From: UBA668 sp046052275
GTDB lineage: Bacteria > Actinomycetota > Acidimicrobiia > Acidimicrobiales > Ilumatobacteraceae
NCBI GenBank assembly: GCA_046052275.1
Contig: JBJOMQ010000011.1
Span: forward strand, 1 to 30,106
Reading direction: 5' to 3'
Length of the DNA stretch: 30,106 nucleotides
Below, one piece after another: positions 6,910 to 13,961 of this stretch. Position 1 is the stretch's first letter. Every line of letters starts with the position of its first letter. Made by a program: the position numbers and the translations under genes. The notes below the pieces were generated by a model. That model was given only the letters and a program-made list of their open reading frames with translations. It was not told the origin of the DNA and did no database searches.

Positions 6910-8813
6910 TGGCTCGCCGACCTCCCGCCATCGCCGACGGCCTCGAGTCGTACCTTGCCCGGCAGAACCGGAACGACCTGCTGCGGTTCATCACGTGCGG
7001 CAGCGTTGACGACGGCAAGAGCACGCTCATCGGCAGGCTGCTCTACGAGTCGCATCTCGTCTTCGACGATCACCTGCGCGCCCTCGAGGCGGACTCCCGC
7101 CGGGTTGGCACACAGGGCGACGACCTCGACATGGCACTCCTGCTCGACGGCCTCGAGGCCGAGCGCGAGCAGGGCATCACCATCGACGTCGCGCATCGAT
7201 ACTTCAGCACCGAGCGGCGAACCTTCATCGTTGCCGACACGCCTGGTCACGAGCAGTACACGCGCAACATGGTCACCGGGGCCTCGACGGCGACCCTCGC
7301 GGTGATTCTCATCGACGCCCGCAAGGGCGTGCTCGTGCAGACGCGTCGGCACTCATATCTGGTCAGCCTCCTCGGTATCCGCAACATCGTCGTCGCCGTG
7401 AACAAGATGGATCTCGTCGACTGGTCACGGCAGCAGTTCGACGACATCGCTGCCGACTACCGGGCCTTCGCCTCGCAGATCGGCATCGACGACCCGCTCG
7501 TGATCCCGGTGTCGGCGCTGCACGGCGACAACATCGTGACCCGCAGCCAGTCGACTCCCTGGTACGGCGGTCCGGTGCTGATGGACCACCTCGAGACCGT
7601 TCCCGTCGACGACAGCGCGGCGCAGCGCCCCTTCCGCATGTGGGTGCAGTCGGTGCTTCGTCCGACACTCGACTTCCGCGGCTTCGTCGGCCTTATCGCC
7701 AGCGGCACTGTCCGGGTCGGCGACCGCATACGCGTGCTGCCGGCAGCGACGGAGACCACCGTGTCGCGCATCGTGACAGCCGACGGCGACCTTGCAGAGG
7801 CAAGGGCGGGGCAGTCGGTGACGCTCACCACTGCCGACGAGGTCGATGTGATCCGCGGCGATCTGCTCTCGTCAGCGACTGATCCGGCGTCCACCGCCGA
7901 CCAGTTCGAGGCGACGCTGGTGTGGATGGACGAGGCGCCGATGCTGCCCGGCCGCCCGTACCTGATGAAGATCGGCACGCGAACGGTGGGCGTGTCGATC
8001 GCCCAGCCGAAGTACCGCGTCAACGTCAACACCCTCGAGCATGTGTCGGCCACCACGGTCGCCCTGAACGAGATCGCAGTGTGCAACCTGTCGCTCGACC
8101 GGCCGGTGCCGTTCGACCCCTACGATCAGCAGCGCGAGACGGGCGGGTTCATCGTCATCGACCGCCATACCAATGCCACGCTCGGCGCCGGAATGCTGCG
8201 CTTCGCGCTCCGGCGTTCGCAGAACATCCACTGGCAGTCGCTGTCGGTCGACCGCGAAGCACGGTCGTCGCTCGGCGGACATCGTCCGGCGATCGTGTGG
8301 TTCACCGGCCTGTCGGGCTCGGGCAAGAGCACCATCGCCAACCTGGTAGAGGCACGACTGCACGCCGATGGAGTGCGCACCTATCTGCTCGACGGCGACA
8401 ATGTGCGCCACGGCCTGAACCGCGACTTGGGCTTCACGGATGCCGACCGTGTCGAGAACATCCGGCGCATCGCTGAGGTTGCCCGGCTCATGGCGGATGC
8501 GGGGATCGTCGTGCTCGTCTCCTTCATCTCGCCCTTCCGTGCAGAGCGCGAGATGGCCCGGGACCGTGCCGCCGAGATCGACTTCATCGAGGTGCATGTC
8601 GACGTGCCGCTCGATGTTGCCGAGTCACGCGATCCGAAGGGCCTGTATGCGAAGGCTCGCCGCGGCGAGCTGGCCAATTTCACCGGCATCGACTCGCCGT
8701 ACGAGTCACCCGAGTCGCCAGAGATCCGGATCGAGGGTGCGGCGACCTCGGCGGCGGATGCGGCACTCGTCGTGCACGCTGAACTCGTCCGGCGCGGCAT
8801 TGTCCGCGGCTGA
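6909..8813 (+). CDS. cysNC: bifunctional sulfate adenylyltransferase subunit 1 / APS kinase (CysN-CysC fusion)
   Basis: The 634-residue protein fuses the CysN GTPase to APS kinase. GTPase motifs are GSVDDGKS at about residues 31-38, DTPGHEQY at 110-117 and NKMD at 165-168. Elongation-factor-like beta-barrel domains follow to about residue 440. The kinase domain starts near 460 with the P-loop GLSGSGKST (467-475). It continues with DGDNVRHGLN, ADRVENIRRIAEVARLM, SFISPFRAERE and DPKGLYAKARRGE. CysN uses GTP hydrolysis to drive APS formation by CysD, and the kinase phosphorylates APS to PAPS. PAPS serves sulfate reduction or sulfotransferases; neither a reductase nor a sulfotransferase gene is in the window. 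The ATG at 6909 overlaps the cysD stop. The longer open frame upstream is an overlap with cysD. Confidence 0.97.
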   Translation: MARRPPAIADGLESYLARQNRNDLLRFITCGSVDDGKSTLIGRLLYESHLVFDDHLRALEADSRRVGTQGDDLDMALLLDGLEAEREQGITIDVAHRYFSTERRTFIVADTPGHEQYTRNMVTGASTATLAVILIDARKGVLVQTRRHSYLVSLLGIRNIVVAVNKMDLVDWSRQQFDDIAADYRAFASQIGIDDPLVIPVSALHGDNIVTRSQSTPWYGGPVLMDHLETVPVDDSAAQRPFRMWVQSVLRPTLDFRGFVGLIASGTVRVGDRIRVLPAATETTVSRIVTADGDLAEARAGQSVTLTTADEVDVIRGDLLSSATDPASTADQFEATLVWMDEAPMLPGRPYLMKIGTRTVGVSIAQPKYRVNVNTLEHVSATTVALNEIAVCNLSLDRPVPFDPYDQQRETGGFIVIDRHTNATLGAGMLRFALRRSQNIHWQSLSVDREARSSLGGHRPAIVWFTGLSGSGKSTIANLVEARLHADGVRTYLLDGDNVRHGLNRDLGFTDADRVENIRRIAEVARLMADAGIVVLVSFISPFRAEREMARDRAAEIDFIEVHVDVPLDVAESRDPKGLYAKARRGELANFTGIDSPYESPESPEIRIEGAATSAADAALVVHAELVRRGIVRG

Positions 8814-8821
8814 CGCCGCGG
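8804..8821 (+). terminator. hairpin at the end of cysNC (CCGCGGC-N4-GCCGCGG)
   Basis: Perfect 7-bp GC-rich arms enclose the loop TGAC, which holds the cysNC stop codon. The hairpin lies between convergent genes (cysNC and the DUF2889 gene, 20 bp apart). No T-tract follows, so it is a non-canonical terminator or barrier. Confidence 0.45.
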
Positions 8822-8833
8822 CTGGCGAGCGCG

Positions 8834-9514
8834 TCAGTTGTCGAAGCCCCATCCCGAGGGATCGCGCCCCAGCTCGGCGAAACGGCGGGTTATCCACACC
8901 GGAACCTCCATTGGCAGCCCGGCGCGTAGCAGCGACACCTGCTCGCCGTCCTCTGCCCAGACGTGGCACGTGTTGAGGTTCATCATCAGCGCTCGCTGAC
9001 GCGCCTCGTGGGGATCGACGGGCGACGGGCGGCCCTCCGCGGTGGCGCGGCGGCCCGCCACCACACGCAGCGACCACATCGACTGGATTGCCACTGGCGC
9101 CATCGCCTGCAGAAGGGCCGTCGTATGCGTGCAGCCTCTCGGACCGCCGAAGAGTTCGCGCACCCGGTGGGTGTAGCCGCGGGCGATCGACAGGCCGATC
9201 AGGTTCCTGTAGTGGTCCTCGATACGGGGACACGCTGTGTGCGGGTGTGTCTCGAGCACTGCCCGGGCATCGACGATCTCGAGGGACGGCACTCGGATCG
9301 TCATGTCGACCACCATGTGGTGAACGGTGAGGGGTTCGTCGTCGTCGGCGATGTACAGACCCGGCGGCTTCTGGTCGCGCAGGGCACCTCGCAGGATGAG
9401 CGTCGTGTCGTCCGCCCGATAGGCCCGCACGACGTAGCAGCGTTCGTGCAGCAGGTCGTCGACGGGATCGACCCCGTCGGGGTGGGGCGCAATGCCGTCG
9501 AGGAATTCGTGCAC
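8834..9514 (-). CDS. DUF2889 domain-containing protein (226 aa)
   Basis: The sequence fits the DUF2889 family of unknown function. It shows an opening segment with an acidic beta-strand region (RADDTTLILRGALRDQKPPG), the pattern CPRIEDHYRNLIGLSIARGY near the middle, then VRELFGGPRGCTHTTALLQA. The Cys-Thr-His motif is the family hallmark. The late segment has NTCHVWAEDGE. The start is GTG 9514, supported by TACAGT ending 7 nt upstream. It lies just downstream of the suf genes on the same strand (65 bp after the sufU stop) but has its own promoter signal. No functional link to Fe-S assembly is evident. Confidence 0.85.
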   Translation of the reverse strand: MHEFLDGIAPHPDGVDPVDDLLHERCYVVRAYRADDTTLILRGALRDQKPPGLYIADDDEPLTVHHMVVDMTIRVPSLEIVDARAVLETHPHTACPRIEDHYRNLIGLSIARGYTHRVRELFGGPRGCTHTTALLQAMAPVAIQSMWSLRVVAGRRATAEGRPSPVDPHEARQRALMMNLNTCHVWAEDGEQVSLLRAGLPMEVPVWITRRFAELGRDPSGWGFDN

Positions 9515-9521
9515 GATGCCG

Positions 9522-9527
9522 ACTGTA
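9522..9527 (-). promoter_or_regulatory. -10 box TACAGT for the DUF2889 gene
   Basis: TACAGT on the minus strand ends 7 nt before GTG 9514. It suggests the gene has its own leaderless transcript in addition to any read-through from sufU. Confidence 0.45.
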
Positions 9528-9579
9528 CGGTGCGAGCCTCAGCCGTTCACTACTGCGCCGAGGGCGGACAACGGGCCCA

Positions 9580-10029
9580 TCAGCCGGCAGAGAGTGCGTC
9601 GAGCAGGGTGTTCCAGGCGAGCGTCGCGCACTTGATCCGCACCGGGAACTTCACGACTCCCTGCAGGGCCTCGAGATCGCCGAGCTTGACGGCCGGATCG
9701 GCCTCGATCGGATTGCCGTCGTCGTCGGGAATGCTCATCATCGCCTTGAACCGGCGAACGAGCGCCTGGACGTCGTCGAGGCGGCGGCCCTTCACCGCCT
9801 GGCTCATCATGCTGGCCGAGCTCTGCGAGATGCTGCAGCCCGAGCCGCCGATCCGGACGTCGGCGATGACGCCCTCGTCCACCATCAGGTACACCTCGAT
9901 CTCGTCACCGCAGAGCGGATTGTGGCCGACGGCCATTCGGGCGGGGGGTGTGTCGAGGGCGCCACGGTTGCGGGGATTGCGGTGGTGGTCGAGGATGATT
10001 TCGCGGTAGAGGTCGTCGAGGCCGGGCAT
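9580..10029 (-). CDS. sufU: SufU, Fe-S cluster assembly sulfurtransferase/scaffold
   Basis: SufU accepts sulfur from SufS during Fe-S cluster assembly in Gram-positive and actinobacterial SUF systems. The 149-residue protein has normal length. The zinc/active-site residues are all present: Cys40 and Asp42 in NPLCGDE, Cys65 in GGSGCSIS, and Cys134 in RIKCATLAW. The start at ATG 10029 is preceded by AGGAG with ordinary spacing, the expected layout for a gene inside an operon. It lies 31 bp after the sufS stop and is the last gene of the C-S-U unit. Confidence 0.96.
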   Translation of the reverse strand: MPGLDDLYREIILDHHRNPRNRGALDTPPARMAVGHNPLCGDEIEVYLMVDEGVIADVRIGGSGCSISQSSASMMSQAVKGRRLDDVQALVRRFKAMMSIPDDDGNPIEADPAVKLGDLEALQGVVKFPVRIKCATLAWNTLLDALSAG

Positions 10030-10060
10030 CGGTGTCTCCTGTCGATCCTGTGGGTTCGGC

Positions 10061-11299
10061 TCAGCTGCCGAAGATGTCGGTGGCGCTCTCGAGCGCGTCG
10101 GCGAGGGCCGTCACGTCGTCGGCATCGTTGTACAGATAGAAGCTGGCGCGGGCAGTGGCCGAGGCGCCCAGCAGCCGCATGAGCGGCTTTGCGCAGTGGT
10201 GGCCGGCGCGGATGCAGACATTCCGTTGGTCGAGCACCTGGCTGAGGTCGTGCGGGTGGATGTCGCGGAATGCGAAGCTGAACGTGGCACCTCGGCTTGC
10301 GGCATCGAGCGGACCGTGCACCTGGATGTCGGTGCCGAATCGCCCAGTGAGTTCGGCAAGAGCCTGCTCGGCGAGCCGAGCCTCGTGCTGGCGAATTCGG
10401 TCCATGCCGAGCGACTCCAGGAAGTCGACTGCAGCACCTACACCCACGACCTCGGCAATCGCCGGCGTGCCGGCCTCGAACTTTGCCGGCAGGTCGGCAC
10501 ATGTGAATCCGTCGAGGCGCACATCGCTGATCATGTTGCCGCCGCCGAGGAACGGGGGCATCGCCTCGAGCAGCGACTCGCGGCCCCAGAGAATGCCGAG
10601 GCCCGATGGCCCGCACATCTTGTGACTGCTGAAGGCGACGAAGTCGGCACCCCATGCCTGCACATCGGTGGGGTTGTGCGGGACGTACTGGCAGCCGTCG
10701 ACAATCGCAATGGCACCGGCCGCATGCGCAGCGGCGCAGAGGTCGGCGACAGGAGTCAGGGTTCCGAGCACGTTGCTCATCGCAGTGAAGCTGAAGGCCT
10801 TGGCGCCCTCGAGCAGCCGGGAGAGCTCGGTGAGGTCGAGCCTGCCGTCGGCGGTCAGCGGCACCCACCTGATCTCTATGCCCCGCTCGGCGGCGAGCAT
10901 CTGCCACGGCACGATGTTGGCGTGATGCTCCATGTGGGTGAGTACCACGGCGTCGCCCGCCTGCATGTTGGCCCGCGCCCACGAGTGCACGACGAGGTTG
11001 ATGCTCTCAGTGGCGTTCTTGGTGAAGATGATCTCGTGGGGACGACGGGCATTGATGAAGCGCTGCAGCTTGGTGCGGGCCCCCTCGTATGCGTCGGTGG
11101 CCTCTGCAGCAAGCCGATACGCGCTGCGGTTGATCGGGCCGTAGCCGTGAGCGAGGAAGTCGGCCATTGCGTCGATCACGCACTGCGGCTTCTGAGACGT
11201 GTTGGCCGAGTCGAGGTAGACGAGCCGCTGCCCGTCGATCGTGCGCTGCAGCACGGGAAAGTGCGCAGCGATTGCCGTGCCGTCGAGAAGGGCGGTCAC
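10061..11299 (-). CDS. sufS: SufS, cysteine desulfurase (PLP-dependent)
   Basis: SufS removes sulfur from cysteine as a persulfide and passes it to SufU. The 412-residue protein shows FTKNATESINLVV, THMEHHANIVPWQ, the PLP lysine region AFSSHKMCGPSGLGILWG, FEAGTPAIAEVVG and the active-site cysteine loop RAGHHCAKPLM. The usual PLP-contacting DGAQ is DGCQYVPH here, a small deviation. GTG 11299 is the start and overlaps the sufC stop by 4 bp (GTGA), so the two are translationally coupled. It sits between sufC and sufU in one operon. Confidence 0.96.
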   Translation of the reverse strand: MTALLDGTAIAAHFPVLQRTIDGQRLVYLDSANTSQKPQCVIDAMADFLAHGYGPINRSAYRLAAEATDAYEGARTKLQRFINARRPHEIIFTKNATESINLVVHSWARANMQAGDAVVLTHMEHHANIVPWQMLAAERGIEIRWVPLTADGRLDLTELSRLLEGAKAFSFTAMSNVLGTLTPVADLCAAAHAAGAIAIVDGCQYVPHNPTDVQAWGADFVAFSSHKMCGPSGLGILWGRESLLEAMPPFLGGGNMISDVRLDGFTCADLPAKFEAGTPAIAEVVGVGAAVDFLESLGMDRIRQHEARLAEQALAELTGRFGTDIQVHGPLDAASRGATFSFAFRDIHPHDLSQVLDQRNVCIRAGHHCAKPLMRLLGASATARASFYLYNDADDVTALADALESATDIFGS

Positions 11300-12051
11300 C
11301 GGAAGGCCTCGTAGCCGTCGCGTTCGAGCTGGGCTGCGAGCTCCATGCCGCCGCTGCGCACGATGCGGCCATTCACCATGATGTGGACATGATCGGGCTG
11401 CAGCTCGTCGAGGAGCCGCTGGTAGTGCGTGATCAGCACGACGCCCATCTCGGGCCGGTCGACCTTGATCTCGCGAATGCCGCGGGCGACGATTCGCAGG
11501 GCGTCGATGTCGAGTCCGGAGTCGGTCTCGTCGAGAATGGCGAGCTCGGGCTCGAGGATGGCCATCTGCATCACCTCGTTGCGCTTCTTCTCTCCGCCGC
11601 TGAAGCCCTCATTGAGGTACCGGTCGACGAACGAGCTGTCCATGCCGAGCCGTGACATCCACTCCATCGTGGCGAGACGCAGCTCGAGCACGCTGAGATC
11701 GATGCCCTTGCGGGCAGAGAGCGCTTGGCGGAGGAACTGGATGACCGAGACGCCCGGGATCTCCTGCGGATACTGGAAGGCGAGGAAGATGCCCTGCTTG
11801 GCGCGTACATCGGTGGGCCAGTCGGTGATGTCGTCGCCCTTGAAGACGATGCTGCCGCTCGTTACCTCGTACTCGGGACTGCCGAGCAGGGCGCTGGCGA
11901 GCGTGCTCTTGCCCGACCCGTTCGGGCCCATGATGGCGTGGACCTCGCCGGCACGGACGGTGAGCGACAGGCCCTTCAGGATGTCGTCGGCGTCGCCCTC
12001 GTCGGAGGTCGGGCGGACGTGAAGGTCGTCGATGCGGAACAGGTCGCTCAC
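11296..12051 (-). CDS. sufC: SufC, Fe-S assembly ATPase
   Basis: SufC is the ABC-type ATPase of the SufBCD scaffold. The 251-residue protein has Walker A GPNGSGKST, the Q-loop region FLAFQYPQEIPG, the signature FSGGEKKRNE, Walker B LAILDETDSGLD and the switch His in LITHYQRLL. The start is GTG 12051, supported by TACACT ending 7 nt upstream. The frame stays open to 12183, but those codons lie in the promoter/operator. SufC normally works with SufB and SufD, whose genes are not in this window; sufC is the first gene of its unit here. Confidence 0.96.
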   Translation of the reverse strand: MSDLFRIDDLHVRPTSDEGDADDILKGLSLTVRAGEVHAIMGPNGSGKSTLASALLGSPEYEVTSGSIVFKGDDITDWPTDVRAKQGIFLAFQYPQEIPGVSVIQFLRQALSARKGIDLSVLELRLATMEWMSRLGMDSSFVDRYLNEGFSGGEKKRNEVMQMAILEPELAILDETDSGLDIDALRIVARGIREIKVDRPEMGVVLITHYQRLLDELQPDHVHIMVNGRIVRSGGMELAAQLERDGYEAFR

Positions 12052-12058
12052 GGGGGAG

Positions 12059-12064
12059 AGTGTA
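12059..12064 (-). promoter_or_regulatory. -10 box TACACT of the sufCSU operon
   Basis: TACACT on the minus strand ends 7 nt before GTG 12051 and directly abuts the palindrome at 12065-12088. The arrangement predicts a leaderless sufC message whose promoter is controlled by a bound protein. Confidence 0.6.
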
Positions 12065-12088
12065 TTTCCACTACGGCGATAGTGGAAA
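12065..12088. promoter_or_regulatory. palindromic operator of the sufCSU promoter
   Basis: Perfect 9-bp arms TTTCCACTA and TAGTGGAAA flank a 6-bp spacer. The dyad fills the region from the expected -35 to the -10 box, so a bound dimer would block RNA polymerase. In other bacteria suf operons are controlled by Fe-S sensing repressors (IscR/SufR-type). That such a protein binds here is inference, and no such gene is in the window. Confidence 0.6.
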
Positions 12089-12149
12089 CCCCGCCGCAAG
12101 GTCGTCGAGGATCTCAGTGGGGTGGACAGTCCGGTGCGTGGGCCGAGGG

Positions 12150-12187
12150 TGCTGTCGCCCGGGCCCGTCCGCCGGGTCCGCACAGCA
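12150..12187 (-). terminator. possible GC-rich terminator after the desaturase gene
   Basis: Arms TGCTGT and ACAGCA enclose an inner CCCGG/CCGGG stem. It lies directly after the desaturase stop and upstream of the suf promoter, so it could stop read-through. The fold is uncertain and no T-tract is seen. Confidence 0.3.
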
Positions 12188-12193
12188 GTCTCT

Positions 12194-13177
12194 CTAGGCG
12201 GTGGCGCGGTCGGGGCCCCTGGTCAGGGCCAGCCACAGGCTGCGGTATGACGGGTACTCGAGCGCGTCGTCGAGATAGCCGGCCTCGCGGAGAGCGGAGT
12301 GGAACCGGGGCAGACTCCGGAAGGGGATTCCCGAGTCGACGTGATGCGACAGGTGCCAGCCGATGCCATAGGGAACGAGCAGGAACCGCGCCAGCGGACG
12401 CTGGCGGACCGAGTGTGTCGTCCGCCGCCGGTCGGCAGATCGCTCCATGCCGCCGTGCTCGGCGATGCTCCGCAGGCGGTTGATCACGCGCCACGCGGTC
12501 AGGTAGGGCAGCAGCCAGAACCCGATGTAGAGCCACCACACTCCGGCGACCGCTGAGACTGCAGCGAGCGAGGCCTGCACGGCGATGATCCGCCAGGTCG
12601 CATGGCGCGACCGCGGGTCACGGTGCCGCACTCCTGCGAGAGTCTGGCGCAGGAGGCGAATCCCCGTGCGGCCGATCGCGTCGCGCTGCATCTTGCGCCG
12701 CATGCTCGATGGAGCGATCGGATAGTTCGCATACAGCGCGAGGTCGGGCTCGTCAGGGCCGAACTCGTCGCGGTGATGCGCTGCATGCACACGCCGGTAC
12801 GCGTCGGTGCTGGTGAAGGCTGGATAGCCAAGTACCCACCTTCCGATGGCGTCGTTCAGCGGTCTGTTCGCGACGAGGAGTCGGTGCGCCGACTCGTGCA
12901 TCAGCGACAGGAACTGGGCGAAGGCGCGCCCCATGAGGATGAAGGTGAGTGGCCACGACCACGGAGCCCACTCGACTGTGGCCCACAGCACCGCCGCAGT
13001 CTGCGCGAGCAGCGACGCTACCGATGCAAGGTTTCGCCAGGTGGGGATCCGCCGCAACTGCTCGCGGAACTCGGGAGTGGGCCGGCCGTCCTCGCGTATC
13101 AGCGGGGTGGCCCGGCAGATCGGTAGGCGGTCGGGCACCATGCCGCCCGTCGCCGGTCCGACCGCAGCATGCGCCAT
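12194..13177 (-). CDS. fatty-acid desaturase family membrane protein (327 aa)
   Basis: This is a membrane-bound di-iron desaturase/hydroxylase. Three histidine boxes are present: HESAH at about residues 94-98, HAAHH at 131-135 and HLSHH at 275-279, with an extra EHGG near 240. Hydrophobic segments lie at about 52-70, 76-92 and 203-228. The His-box spacing fits the fatty-acid desaturase/carotenoid ketolase superfamily. The exact lipid substrate cannot be told. ATG 13177 is chosen because TACACT ends 6 nt upstream; the longer frame to 13246 would run over that promoter. It has a 47-bp gap after the metallo-hydrolase gene. Confidence 0.88.
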   Translation of the reverse strand: MAHAAVGPATGGMVPDRLPICRATPLIREDGRPTPEFREQLRRIPTWRNLASVASLLAQTAAVLWATVEWAPWSWPLTFILMGRAFAQFLSLMHESAHRLLVANRPLNDAIGRWVLGYPAFTSTDAYRRVHAAHHRDEFGPDEPDLALYANYPIAPSSMRRKMQRDAIGRTGIRLLRQTLAGVRHRDPRSRHATWRIIAVQASLAAVSAVAGVWWLYIGFWLLPYLTAWRVINRLRSIAEHGGMERSADRRRTTHSVRQRPLARFLLVPYGIGWHLSHHVDSGIPFRSLPRFHSALREAGYLDDALEYPSYRSLWLALTRGPDRATA

Positions 13178-13183
13178 GGGGCG

Positions 13184-13189
13184 AGTGTA
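13184..13189 (-). promoter_or_regulatory. -10 box TACACT for the desaturase gene
   Basis: TACACT on the minus strand ends 6 nt before ATG 13177. It is identical to the sufC and GT-operon hexamers and decides the desaturase start. Confidence 0.5.
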
Positions 13190-13224
13190 GGCACCATGGC
13201 AGCGGCGGCCGCCGAGCCAGGCCG

Positions 13225-13845
13225 TCACCAGCCGCGGTCGATCCACTCCTGCAGGCTGGGGCGCTCGGTGCCGATCGTCGTGTCGGTGCCGTGGCCGGGC
13301 AGCACGATGGTGTCGGCGGGCAGCGTGAACAGGCGACGGTCGATCGACTCGATGATGGTGGTGAAATCGCCGCCCTCGAACTTCGTCGCACCCGGGCCAC
13401 CGGGGAAGAGCGTGTCGCCGCTGAACAGCAGTGGGGTGCCGTCGACCCTGAAGCAGATCGAGCCCTCGGTGTGTCCGGGTGTGTGGATCGCATGCAGGCG
13501 AAGCCGGCCGACCTCGATCACCTCTGCATCGTCGAGGAACACGTCGTAGCCGACGTCGGCCAGTCGCGGCGCGTCGAGTCTGGTGACGGCCACCTCGTAG
13601 CCGGCCTCGCGCAGTGCTGGCACGGCCTGGATGTGGTCCCAGTGCCCGTGGGTCTCGAGAACCCGGCGCACGCCGAGCGACTGGCAGAGCCCGAGCAGCT
13701 GCTCGTGCTCGTTGGCGGCATCGATCAGCACGGCCTCACCGGTGGCCCGACAGCGGATGACGAACACGTTGTTGTCGTACGGGCCGACCACCACGCGGTG
13801 CACCTCGGCCTCGGCGCTCGACCAGTGCAGTGTCGGTGACGTCAT
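13225..13845 (-). CDS. MBL-fold hydrolase, glyoxalase-II-like (206 aa)
   Basis: The protein is a short metallo-beta-lactamase-fold hydrolase. Metal-binding motifs are THGHWDH (His66, His68, Asp70, His71), HTPGHTEGS (His125), FSGDTLFPGG (Asp144) and LPGHG (His185). The pattern is that of hydroxyacylglutathione-hydrolase-like thioesterases. In an actinobacterium the natural thiol would be mycothiol rather than glutathione, but that is inference. It lacks the C-terminal substrate domain of full glyoxalase II, as many bacterial members do. The ATG at 13845 is supported by TAGCGT 6 nt upstream. It is divergent from the amidase gene. Confidence 0.9.
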   Translation of the reverse strand: MTSPTLHWSSAEAEVHRVVVGPYDNNVFVIRCRATGEAVLIDAANEHEQLLGLCQSLGVRRVLETHGHWDHIQAVPALREAGYEVAVTRLDAPRLADVGYDVFLDDAEVIEVGRLRLHAIHTPGHTEGSICFRVDGTPLLFSGDTLFPGGPGATKFEGGDFTTIIESIDRRLFTLPADTIVLPGHGTDTTIGTERPSLQEWIDRGW

Positions 13846-13851
13846 GGCATC

Positions 13852-13857
13852 ACGCTA
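13852..13857 (-). promoter_or_regulatory. -10 box TAGCGT for the glyoxalase-II-like gene
   Basis: TAGCGT on the minus strand ends 6 nt before ATG 13845. Its -35 region would fall inside the 7-bp tandem repeat at 13863-13883. Confidence 0.5.
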
Positions 13858-13862
13858 GAGGG

Positions 13863-13883
13863 TGCGGCCTGCGGCCTGCGGCC
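13863..13883. repeat. three perfect tandem copies of TGCGGCC
   Basis: The 7-bp unit TGCGGCC is repeated three times without change in the divergent promoter region between the glyoxalase-II-like gene and the amidase leader. A change in copy number would alter promoter spacing by 7 bp. Confidence 0.85.
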
Positions 13884-13916
13884 AGTTGCCGTCGTGCTGC
13901 TGGGACCCGATGTGCC

Positions 13917-13922
13917 TAACGT
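13917..13922 (+). promoter_or_regulatory. -10 box TAACGT for the amidase leader ORF
   Basis: TAACGT ends 6 nt before the ATG of a 10-codon ORF at 13929, not before the amidase ATG. The transcript should therefore begin with the small ORF. Confidence 0.5.
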
Positions 13923-13928
13923 TCGACC

Positions 13929-13961
13929 ATGGCAACGGCCCACCGGCTCCGCAGGCGATGA
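13929..13961 (+). CDS. 10-codon leader ORF (MATAHRLRRR) coupled to the amidase gene
   Basis: The ORF reads Met-Ala-Thr-Ala-His-Arg-Leu-Arg-Arg-Arg and stops at TGA 13959-13961, overlapping the amidase ATG as ATGA. A TAACGT hexamer lies 6 nt upstream, the spacing used at confident starts in this window. A leaderless ribosome reading this peptide would end exactly on the amidase start. Four of ten codons are Arg, including the uncommon AGG and CGA. It may serve only as a ribosome-loading device or may sense translation speed; both are inference. Confidence 0.45.
   Translation: MATAHRLRRR

Noticed and set aside
10196..11314. 372-codon plus-strand open frame opposite sufS
   Set aside because: Antisense shadow of sufS with charged, low-order composition and no start signal.
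12052..12183. N-terminal extension of sufC
   Set aside because: The frame is open, but these codons cover the palindrome and -10 box; SufC homologues begin at about GTG 12051.
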